Below, in pieces: positions 24,455 to 31,104 of a stretch of 64,000 bases of DNA. The notes under the pieces were generated by a model. That model saw nothing but the letters and a program-made list of their open reading frames with translations. It ran no database searches and was not told where the DNA came from. The number at the start of each line of letters is the position of its first letter. The stretch's first letter is position 1. The stretch spans positions 1 through 64,000 of the forward strand of contig NZ_QFFU01000016.1 in the NCBI RefSeq assembly GCF_003131185.1. Reading direction: 5' to 3'. The position numbers and the translations under genes are program-made. The stretch is from Pseudomonas ovata (GTDB lineage Bacteria; Pseudomonadota; Gammaproteobacteria; Pseudomonadales; Pseudomonadaceae).

Positions 24455-25807
24455 ATGACTCAACAGACCGCTCATACCACCGGCAAGACGCCTGTCATCA
24501 CCAGCCTGCAGGTCGTTCCCGTGGCGGGCCATGACGACATGCTGCTCAACCTGAGCGGTGCCCATGGCCCTTACTTTACGCGCAATATCCTGATTCTCAA
24601 GGACAGCGCCGGTAACACGGGCGTCGGCGAGGTGCCCGGCGGCGAGGCGATCCGCCAGACCCTGGAAGACGCCCGCACCCTGGTGGTCGGCCACGGCATC
24701 GGCAGCTACCAGAAGATGCTCAACGACGCGCGCAAGGCCTTCGCCGAACGCGACTCGGCCGGCCGCGGCCTGCAGACCTTCGACCTGCGCATCGCCATTC
24801 ATGCGGTCACCGCCCTGGAAGCTGCCCTGCTCGACCTGCTCGGCCAGCACCTGGAAGTGCCGGTGGCCGCCCTGCTCGGTGAAGGCCAGCAGCGCGACGC
24901 CGTGGAGATGCTCGGCTACCTGTTCTACGTCGGTGACCAGGACCAGACCGATCTGCCCTACCGTCGCGAGCAGGAAGCGGACAACGAATGGTTCCGCATT
25001 CGTCATGAAAAGGCCCTGACCCCTGAAGCGGTGGTCCGCCTGGCCGAAGCGGCGCGTGACCGCTATGGCTTCAAGGACTTCAAGCTCAAGGGCGGCGTGC
25101 TGCGCGGTGACGAGGAGATCGAAGCGGTCACCGCACTGGCCGAGCGCTTTCCCGACGCACGCATCACCCTGGACCCCAACGGCGCCTGGTCATTGAAGGA
25201 AGCCGTGCGTCTGTGCCGCGACCAGCACCATGTACTGGCCTATGCCGAAGACCCATGCGGCGCCGAAAACGGTTATTCCGGTCGCGAAGTCATGGCCGAG
25301 TTCCGCCGCGCCACCGGCCTGCGCACCGCCACCAACATGATCGCCACCGACTGGCGCCAGATGGGCCACACCATCCAGTTGCAATCGGTGGACATCCCTC
25401 TGGCCGACCCGCACTTCTGGACCATGCAGGGTTCGGTGCGCGTGGCGCAGATGTGCAACGAGTGGGGCCTGACCTGGGGTTCGCATTCCAATAACCACTT
25501 CGACATTTCGCTGGCGATGTTCACCCATGTCGGCGCTGCCGCACCGGGCGAGATCACCGCGCTGGACACCCACTGGATCTGGCAGGACGGCCAGCGCCTG
25601 ACCAAGGAGCCGTTGCGCATTGTCGAGGGCAAGGTGCATGTGCCGAACAAGCCGGGCCTGGGCGTCGAACTGGACATGGACCAGGTCAACAAGGCCCACG
25701 AGCTTTACAAAGGCATGGGCCTGGGCGCCCGCGACGACGCCGCCGCCATGCAGTTTCTGATTCCAAACTGGACGTTCAACAACAAGCAGCCATGCCTGGT
25801 GCGTTGA
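24455..25807 (+). CDS. gudD: D-glucarate dehydratase
   Basis: A 450-aa enolase-superfamily dehydratase converting D-glucarate to 5-keto-4-deoxy-D-glucarate. Hallmarks: PYFTRNILILKDSAGNTGVGEVPGG near residue 40, the catalytic K-x-K in FKDFKLKGG (~205), metal ligands in ITLDPNGAWSL (~235) and AYAEDPCG, and the C-terminal SHSNNHFDISLAM with the catalytic His (~340). The length is normal. The start at 24455 has AAGGA upstream. It stands alone, with no gudP transporter or second dehydratase next to it. It is followed by a clear terminator and preceded by a divergent FadR-type regulator. Confidence 0.96.
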   Translation: MTQQTAHTTGKTPVITSLQVVPVAGHDDMLLNLSGAHGPYFTRNILILKDSAGNTGVGEVPGGEAIRQTLEDARTLVVGHGIGSYQKMLNDARKAFAERDSAGRGLQTFDLRIAIHAVTALEAALLDLLGQHLEVPVAALLGEGQQRDAVEMLGYLFYVGDQDQTDLPYRREQEADNEWFRIRHEKALTPEAVVRLAEAARDRYGFKDFKLKGGVLRGDEEIEAVTALAERFPDARITLDPNGAWSLKEAVRLCRDQHHVLAYAEDPCGAENGYSGREVMAEFRRATGLRTATNMIATDWRQMGHTIQLQSVDIPLADPHFWTMQGSVRVAQMCNEWGLTWGSHSNNHFDISLAMFTHVGAAAPGEITALDTHWIWQDGQRLTKEPLRIVEGKVHVPNKPGLGVELDMDQVNKAHELYKGMGLGARDDAAAMQFLIPNWTFNNKQPCLVR

Positions 25808-25852
25808 TCGACCCGAATCACCTGTAAACCTGGCCACTTCTTGCTGGCGACC

Positions 25853-25884
25853 GGCGCGCAACCCCCTTGCGCGCCGTTTTTTTT
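25853..25884 (+). terminator. Intrinsic terminator after gudD
   Basis: The stem GGCGCGCAA / TTGCGCGCC, with a short C-rich loop, is followed by G and eight T. It is placed 45 bp after gudD. Its T-run overlaps the stop codon of the convergent tenA gene (25883-25885). Confidence 0.9.
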
Positions 25885-26548
25885 ATGTGTGATCGGCGTC
25901 CAGCCCCATCTGCCAGAAATCGGCCTCCAGCCGCGAAGCCTTGCCGAACACACCCACCAGGTCGGCGAAGCGCTGCTCGGTCATGCTGCGGGCGGCCAGT
26001 TCATCCAGATGTCGACGTGCATCACGGGCCACCTGTTGATAGCCGTCGCCGGCGTATTCGGCAATCCAGTCGCGGTAGGGATGATCGGCCAACGCCTCGA
26101 CGCCCTCGGGCGCCAAGGCCCGGCCGATGACGGCGTAGCCAATGACACAAGGCGCCAGCGCGACGTGCAGTTCCAGCAAGTCGCCGGCAGCACCGCAATC
26201 GAGCACGTAGCGGGTGTAGGCCACCGTGGCCTGGTGCTCAGGCGCGGCCTCCATGGCTTCACGGCTGAGCCCCCAGCGGGCGCAGAGGCGCACATGCAGC
26301 TCGGTCTCGTCGAGGATCGCCGCCAGCCCGGCCTGGGCGGCGCGGATGTCGGCCAGGGTGCGGCTCTTGTAGGCGGCCAGCGCCCAGGCACGGGCAAACT
26401 GGATCAGAAACAGATAATCCTGGACCAGGTAGTGGCGAAACGCGGCTTGCGGCAAAGTACCAGCGCCCATCTGGCGCACGAAGGAATGGTCGACATAGCC
26501 CTGCCAGTCTGTCGCGGCGGCCGCTTTGAGACGGTCGAAAATATCCAT
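25883..26548 (-). CDS. tenA: TenA-family aminopyrimidine hydrolase (Cys type)
   Basis: A 221-aa TenA/thiaminase-II-fold protein. The active-site Cys is visible in HVALAPCVIGYAVIG (~residue 130), with the helical core HYLVQDYLFLIQFARAWALAAYKS, and Glu near the C terminus in SRLEADFW. Cys-type TenA hydrolyses 4-amino-5-aminomethyl-2-methylpyrimidine to HMP in thiamine salvage. It is the second gene of a two-gene unit under a TPP riboswitch; the gap to the upstream paralogue is 3 bp. Confidence 0.88.
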   Translation of the reverse strand: MDIFDRLKAAAATDWQGYVDHSFVRQMGAGTLPQAAFRHYLVQDYLFLIQFARAWALAAYKSRTLADIRAAQAGLAAILDETELHVRLCARWGLSREAMEAAPEHQATVAYTRYVLDCGAAGDLLELHVALAPCVIGYAVIGRALAPEGVEALADHPYRDWIAEYAGDGYQQVARDARRHLDELAARSMTEQRFADLVGVFGKASRLEADFWQMGLDADHT

Positions 26549-26551
26549 GGT

Positions 26552-27199
26552 TCAGGCCTCGATGGCATAGACGGTGTCGAAAAATTCGTGTTCCAGCTGC
26601 ACCGCACGCAAGAAGAAGTCCCGGCTCAACGCCTCTTCGGCCGGCCCCACCCGATCCAGTTCGGCACGCAGGAACGCGATGAAATCGCGAAAGAACGGGT
26701 TGTCGTGCAGCGTGATCCATTCGGCATGGACAAAGTTATCCGGCAACGGCTGCGGCGCGCGGCTGGCCCAGTCCAGGTACAGCCATTCGGCCACTGTCAG
26801 CACCGCCAGCGCCGCCGCATAGGAACGGGTCGCGGCCGCCTCCTGCATCAAGGCCTTGAAGCCTGCGGTGGCCGCCGTGTCCGGTGGTGTCTGGCGTTGT
26901 TGCGCAGTAATGTCCAGGGCCGCGAACGCGCGCAGAAAATAGGTGTTCTCCTCGCCCGAGATCATCCCGGCAAAACGCCCCAGGCGCAGGCGCGCCTCGA
27001 AGCAGTCGGCGCTGGCAATCGCAGCACCCAGCAGGGTCAGGAAGCTGTCGAGAAAACGGTGGTCTTGAATCAGGTAGTGACCCATCACCCGATCATCGAG
27101 GGTGCCGGCACACAGTTCATCGACAAAACGGTGCTGCACGGCCGCCGACCAGGTCGGCTCGCTCTGCAGGCGCAGGGTTTCGGAAAAACGTTCGTTCAT
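26552..27199 (-). CDS. TenA-family protein, probable Glu type (TenA_E-like)
   Basis: A 215-aa TenA-fold paralogue. It shares HYLIQDHRFLDSFLTLLGAAIA with the helical core, but in the place of the catalytic Cys motif it reads AVLTVAEWLYLDWA, with Glu and no Cys. This is the pattern described for TenA_E proteins, which act on formylated or oxidised aminopyrimidine salvage intermediates; that role is inferred here. The start at 27199 follows the TPP riboswitch by about 60 bp. It is the first gene of the unit with the Cys-type tenA 3 bp downstream. Confidence 0.82.
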   Translation of the reverse strand: MNERFSETLRLQSEPTWSAAVQHRFVDELCAGTLDDRVMGHYLIQDHRFLDSFLTLLGAAIASADCFEARLRLGRFAGMISGEENTYFLRAFAALDITAQQRQTPPDTAATAGFKALMQEAAATRSYAAALAVLTVAEWLYLDWASRAPQPLPDNFVHAEWITLHDNPFFRDFIAFLRAELDRVGPAEEALSRDFFLRAVQLEHEFFDTVYAIEA

Positions 27200-27251
27200 G
27201 GGCTGGGCTCTCTGTAGAAGCAAACAGGAGACCGGCAAAAAGGCAGGTTAA

Positions 27252-27346
27252 AAGCCCATCCCTCCGCCGGCATGATCCGGATCAGGTATCAGGGTCATCG
27301 CACTGCATCAGCGATTTCTCAGCCCGTGCCCGGGCTCCCCTTGGTG
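27252..27346 (-). ncRNA. TPP (thi-box) riboswitch
   Basis: On the minus strand the blocks are GGGGAGCC...GGGCTGAGA at about 27341-27317, then the thi-box ACCTGATCCGGATCATGCCG beginning near 27287 and running into GCGGAGGGA. This is the conserved TPP aptamer. It directly precedes the two tenA-family genes on the minus strand, so thiamine pyrophosphate should repress them. The downstream switch was not resolved. Confidence 0.93.
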
Positions 27347-27490
27347 CAGGCATCTATACAGCAGGCCAGCGTGATTGTCATCGTTCAGGCACCCACCCTG
27401 GCCACTTACTTGGCACGGTTATGGCTTGATGTCAGGGTTTCGGCGCGTCGGCACGACGGCGTCCTCCTCATGAAAACCGGAGCCTCCACC

Positions 27491-28342
27491 ATGTACAAGG
27501 ACTACCCCGCCGCCTATCAGGTCAGCAAAGGCAGCGCCCTGCAGGTCGACACCGCTTTTTACGAGCGTATTCGCGACCACAAGGACGGCCGCACGCTGGT
27601 CGAGCAGTTCGAGGTGCCGATTCGTACCGGGCGCGCCTGGAAGGTGCCGGCCGGGCATGTGTTTCGTGTCACCACACCGGTCGGGCCCCAGGTGGGTGAT
27701 TTCAACGTCTGGAACGCCAACGACCCGCGCGAGCGCCTGTGGGCCGCGCGCACCCGGCAATTGCAGGGCGCACATGTCAGCACCCATGACCGGTTGTGGT
27801 CGAACCTGCCGTTCTTGCGGCCGATGGTGACCATTACCGACGACAGCCTGGCCGACTACGGTATCGACGAGCATGGCGGGCGCTTGCACGACCTGCTGGG
27901 CACACGCTGCGACCCGTATGTGAACCGCATGCTCACCGGTGAGGACTTTCACCACCACTGCCATTCCAACCTGACCCGCGCCGTGCTGCCCCATGGCCTG
28001 ACCGAGTTCGATGTGCATGATGTGCTGAACATTTTCCAGTGCACGGGCCTGAACCATGACGACCTGTATTTCATGAAGGCTTGCCCGGCCAGGCAGGGTG
28101 ACTACCTGGAATTCTTCGCTGAAATCGACCTGTTGTGCGCGCTGTCGACCTGCCCGGGCGGCGATCTGTCGCTGCCGATGTGGGGGCCGGATGCCGAAGA
28201 CCCGCTCAAGGTCTGCCGACCTCTGGGGGTCGAGATCTACAGCCTGCCCGCCACTCTGCTTGAAGGCTGGGAGTCGCCGGCGCGCGCGGCCTATAACGGC
28301 AACCATGGCCTGATGATTCCCAGGGCGCCGTGGGAAAAGTAA
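27491..28342 (+). CDS. DUF1989 (urea-carboxylase-associated / carboxyguanidine-deiminase-like) protein
   Basis: A 283-aa DUF1989 protein. Conserved blocks include IRTGRAWKVPAGHVFRVTTPVGPQVGDFNVWN, TRQLQGAHVSTHDRLWSNLPFLRPM, and the probable metal/catalytic region DFHHHCHSNLTRAV (~155), with a later CPGGDLS. DUF1989 pairs (UAAP1/2, now CgdAB) deiminate carboxyguanidine next to urea-carboxylase-type genes, but this is a single copy with no carboxylase or allophanate hydrolase nearby, so that reaction is not assured. The start at 27491 is preferred for its GGAG eight bases upstream; ATG 27470 is possible. It is followed by pxpA after 76 bp. Confidence 0.83.
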   Translation: MYKDYPAAYQVSKGSALQVDTAFYERIRDHKDGRTLVEQFEVPIRTGRAWKVPAGHVFRVTTPVGPQVGDFNVWNANDPRERLWAARTRQLQGAHVSTHDRLWSNLPFLRPMVTITDDSLADYGIDEHGGRLHDLLGTRCDPYVNRMLTGEDFHHHCHSNLTRAVLPHGLTEFDVHDVLNIFQCTGLNHDDLYFMKACPARQGDYLEFFAEIDLLCALSTCPGGDLSLPMWGPDAEDPLKVCRPLGVEIYSLPATLLEGWESPARAAYNGNHGLMIPRAPWEK

Positions 28343-28354
28343 GCACGCAGGCTG

Positions 28355-28383
28355 ACCGGGGCGATCTTGTGCCGCGCCCCGGT
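28355..28383. other. GC-rich hairpin between the DUF1989 gene and pxpA
   Basis: A 9-bp perfect inverted repeat (ACCGGGGCG / CGCCCCGGT) with an 11-base loop lies in the 76-bp gap. It is not followed by a T-run, so it is either a weak terminator or an mRNA-processing or stability element between the two genes. Confidence 0.5.
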
Positions 28384-28418
28384 TATGCTTACGGCCGGAT
28401 AACCCTGGAATCGATCCT

Positions 28419-29171
28419 ATGAACATCCCTCTGCTCAACTGCGACATCGGCGAAAGCTTCGGTGCCTGGACCATGGGCGGCGACGCCCAGGTCATGCCCT
28501 GGATCGACTGCGCCAACATTGCCTGCGGCTTTCATGCCTCTGACCCGTCCATCATGCGCAAGACCGTGGCGCTGGCCCTGGAACATCAGGTGACCATCGG
28601 CGCGCACCCGGCCTACCCGGACCTGGTCGGCTTTGGTCGCCGTTCGATGAACTGCTCGGCGCAGGAAGTCGAAGACATGCTGCTGTACCAGATCGGCGCA
28701 CTGGACGGCATCTGCCGCGCCGAGGGCGGCCGCGTGCAGTACGTCAAGCCGCATGGCGCGATGTACAACGACATGATGCGCGCCCCGGCCCAGTTGCGAG
28801 CGGTGTTCAAGGCCGTAGCCGCCTATGGTAGCGACCTGCGCCTGATGCTCATGGCCTCGCGGGACAACAGCACTGCACAAGGCCTGAGCGCCGAGTACGG
28901 CGTGCCGATCTGGTTCGAAGCCTTTGCCGACCGCGCCTATGACCCGGACGGGCACCTGATGTCGCGCAGCCTGCCGGGCGCGGTGCACCATGACCCTGAA
29001 ACCTTGATCGCCCAGGCCCTGACCCTGGCCCGTGGTGAGCCCCTGACCGCCAGCGATGGCAGTGCCTTGTCACTGCAGGTCGACACCTTGTGCGTACACG
29101 GTGACAACCAGAGCTCCATTGCCGCCGTGCAGCGTATTCGCGAGGCGTTCAGCGCATTGGGGCACAAATGA
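28419..29171 (+). CDS. pxpA: LamB/YcsF-family protein, 5-oxoprolinase subunit A
   Basis: A 250-aa LamB/YcsF protein. Typical motifs: LNCDIGESFGAW at the N terminus, IACGFHASDPSIMRKTV, IGAHPAYPDLVGFGRRSM, YVKPHGAMYNDM and the C-terminal LCVHGDNQSS. In the prokaryotic 5-oxoprolinase, PxpA works with PxpB and PxpC; neither is adjacent here, which is unusual and leaves open another lactam or amide substrate. The DUF1345 gene starts one base after its stop, implying co-transcription. Confidence 0.9.
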   Translation: MNIPLLNCDIGESFGAWTMGGDAQVMPWIDCANIACGFHASDPSIMRKTVALALEHQVTIGAHPAYPDLVGFGRRSMNCSAQEVEDMLLYQIGALDGICRAEGGRVQYVKPHGAMYNDMMRAPAQLRAVFKAVAAYGSDLRLMLMASRDNSTAQGLSAEYGVPIWFEAFADRAYDPDGHLMSRSLPGAVHHDPETLIAQALTLARGEPLTASDGSALSLQVDTLCVHGDNQSSIAAVQRIREAFSALGHK

Positions 29172-29172
29172 T

Positions 29173-29826
29173 ATGCCGCACATCCTGCGCACTCACCCAC
29201 GCCTGACCGGCTCCGCCGTCCTTGGCCTGGCGGCCGGCATCGGCTCGGCCTGGCTGATCCCGCCCCTGAGCCTGATGCAGTGCGGCCTGATCGGCTGGAA
29301 TGTCACGGTCTGGCTGTTTCTGGCCCTGATCCTGGGTCGCACGTTCACCAACAGCGCCGCCGATGTCAGGAGGATCGCCATTATCGAAAAAGAGAATGCC
29401 GGGGTGGTATTGCTCATGGTGTGCGTGGCCGCATTGGCGAGTCTTGCCGCGATCATCGTCGAGCTGGCCAGCAGCAAGGTCATGCCCGGCGATCATCAGG
29501 CGCTCAAATACAGCTTCACGGGCGTGACGGTGGTGGGCTCCTGGCTGTTGATCGGTGTCATCTTCAGCCTGCATTACGCCCGGCTGTTCTACACCTGGCC
29601 CGGCCCGACACCGGCGCTGAATTTCCCCGACGGCGAAAAGCATCCGGACCAGTGGGATTTCTTGTACTTTTCCTTCACCTTGGGCGTGGCCGTGCAGACC
29701 TCCGATGTCGGGGTCATGACACGCGAGATGCGCAAGATCGTTCTGGCGCAAAGCCTGATCGGCTTTATCTTCAATACAGCCATCCTGGGCCTGACCATCA
29801 ACCTGGCCGCCGGACTGTTCAATTAA
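29173..29826 (+). CDS. DUF1345-family membrane protein
   Basis: A 217-aa integral membrane protein with about five hydrophobic segments (~residues 12-30, 35-55, 78-98, 113-135, 190-215). DUF1345 features include DFLYFSFTLGVAVQTSDVGV and the neighbouring YARLFY segment. The function of the family is not known to me; a transporter or channel role is only a guess. ATG 29173 follows the pxpA stop by one base, and the hydroxyacid dehydrogenase gene follows 13 bp after its stop. Confidence 0.82.
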   Translation: MPHILRTHPRLTGSAVLGLAAGIGSAWLIPPLSLMQCGLIGWNVTVWLFLALILGRTFTNSAADVRRIAIIEKENAGVVLLMVCVAALASLAAIIVELASSKVMPGDHQALKYSFTGVTVVGSWLLIGVIFSLHYARLFYTWPGPTPALNFPDGEKHPDQWDFLYFSFTLGVAVQTSDVGVMTREMRKIVLAQSLIGFIFNTAILGLTINLAAGLFN

Positions 29827-29839
29827 TGGAGACTCATGG

Positions 29840-30796
29840 ATGCCCTTGCTGACTATTGCGGTACTCGACGACTGGCAACACGTGGCCTGCGATGTGGTGG
29901 ACTGGTCGGTGCTCGACCCGATCGGCCAGGTCAGTTTTTTGCACGACTACCCTGCCGACACCGAGACCCTGGCCGAGCGGCTGGCCGACTATCAGGTGAT
30001 CTGCGTGATGCGCGAGCGCACGCTGTTCGACCAGGCCCTGCTCAGCCGTTTACCGAACCTGAAGCTGCTGGTCACCGGTGGCATGCGCAATGCTGCCATC
30101 GACGTGAAGGCGGCGCGGGCCCAAGGCATCGAGGTGTGCGGCACCGAGAGCTACAAGCACGCCGCACCGGAACTGACCTGGGCGCTGATCATGGGCATTA
30201 CCCGTAACCTGGCCGGCGAAGCCCACTCGCTGCGTACAGGCGGCTGGCAGGTCGGGCTGGGCCGCGACCTGCATGGCAAGACCCTGGGGTTGCTGGGACT
30301 GGGCAGTATCGGCAAATGGATCGCCCGCTACGGCCAGGCCTTTGGCATGAAGGTGATTGCCTGGAGCCAGAACCTGACCGACGAGGCCGCCGCCGAGGTC
30401 GGTGTGACCCGCGTCAGCAAGCAGCAACTGTTCGAGCAGGCCGATGTGCTGTCGGTGCACCTGGTGCTCAGTGATCGCAGCCGGGGGCTGGTGGATGCAC
30501 AGGCGCTGGGCTGGATGAAACCGGACGCTTACCTGATCAATACCTCACGCGGGCCGATCATCGATGAAGCGGCCCTGATCGACACCCTGCGCCAGCGCCG
30601 GATCGCCGGCGCGGCGCTGGATGTGTTCGACCAGGAACCGCTGCCGGCCGGGCATCCGTTCCGACAGCTCGACAATGTGCTGGCCACCCCGCACGTGGGC
30701 TATGTCACCGAGAACAACTACCGTACGTTCTACGGACAGATGATCGAAGACATCCAGGCCTGGCAGGCGGGCGAGCCGATCCGGGTATTTGCCTGA
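29840..30796 (+). CDS. D-2-hydroxyacid dehydrogenase family protein
   Basis: A 318-aa NAD(P)-dependent D-2-hydroxyacid dehydrogenase. The Rossmann motif is GLLGLGSIGKWIARYG (~residue 150). The catalytic residues sit in LINTSRGPIIDE (Arg), DVFDQEPLP (Glu) and ATPHVGYVTE (His). The substrate is a 2-oxo/2-hydroxy acid but which one is not readable; phosphoglycerate or glyoxylate/hydroxypyruvate reductase relatives are close. It is the last gene of the pxpA-DUF1345 run and is followed by REP and MITE-like sequence. Confidence 0.88.
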   Translation: MPLLTIAVLDDWQHVACDVVDWSVLDPIGQVSFLHDYPADTETLAERLADYQVICVMRERTLFDQALLSRLPNLKLLVTGGMRNAAIDVKAARAQGIEVCGTESYKHAAPELTWALIMGITRNLAGEAHSLRTGGWQVGLGRDLHGKTLGLLGLGSIGKWIARYGQAFGMKVIAWSQNLTDEAAAEVGVTRVSKQQLFEQADVLSVHLVLSDRSRGLVDAQALGWMKPDAYLINTSRGPIIDEAALIDTLRQRRIAGAALDVFDQEPLPAGHPFRQLDNVLATPHVGYVTENNYRTFYGQMIEDIQAWQAGEPIRVFA

Positions 30797-30814
30797 GCGA
30801 ACAGGGTGCGCCCG

Positions 30815-30956
30815 CAGGAGCGGCCGGGCGTGGCAAGATTCCAGGCCTTTGTCCTCATTCTGTGGCAGTGACCATCGGTCGCGAAAGGGCCCGCTCAGGC
30901 ACCGCCTCATCTGTGCCTGGCAAGCAGCATTCGCGACCGATGGTCGCTCCTACGGT
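30815..30956. repeat. REP pair (ACCATCGGTCGCGAA family)
   Basis: ACCATCGGTCGCGAAAGGGC at about 30871-30890 and the inverted TTCGCGACCGATGGTCGCTC at 30930-30949 form a hairpin. A degenerate GCAGGAGCGGCC copy starts near 30815. This is the second REP family in the window, shared with 37316-37451 and 63791-63816. Confidence 0.75.
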
Positions 30957-30960
30957 GCCT

Positions 30961-31104
30961 TAGGCTCTGTACGAAAAGTCGGTGAGCGAAGGTCAGGCAA
31001 GGCAAAAAGCGGCGAGCAAGCGCAGTTGACACGTGTCAATGAGCATTGCGAGTCGATTTTTAACGCAGCATGGCCGAGCGCAGCCACTTTACGTACAGAA
31101 CCTA
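30961..31104. mobile_element. MITE-like element (copy B)
   Basis: A 144-bp non-coding element bounded by 19-bp terminal inverted repeats that match at 17 positions (TAGGCTCTGTACGAAAAGT and, inverted, TAGGTTCTGTACGTAAAGT). Its core is closely similar to copy A within the cobalamin riboswitch. Its right end coincides with the stop codon of the TonB receptor gene (minus strand, 31102-31104). The ends look like those of IS5-type elements, which may have mobilised it; no transposase is present here. Confidence 0.75.

Noticed and set aside
25883..27199. PqqC-like proteins involved in pyrroloquinoline quinone synthesis.
   Set aside because: They share the fold, but the TPP riboswitch and TenA-type active-site motifs favour thiamine salvage. 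No pqq genes are nearby.
28419..29171. A complete 5-oxoprolinase operon.
   Set aside because: Only pxpA is present. The following genes encode a DUF1345 membrane protein and a hydroxyacid dehydrogenase, not PxpB or PxpC.
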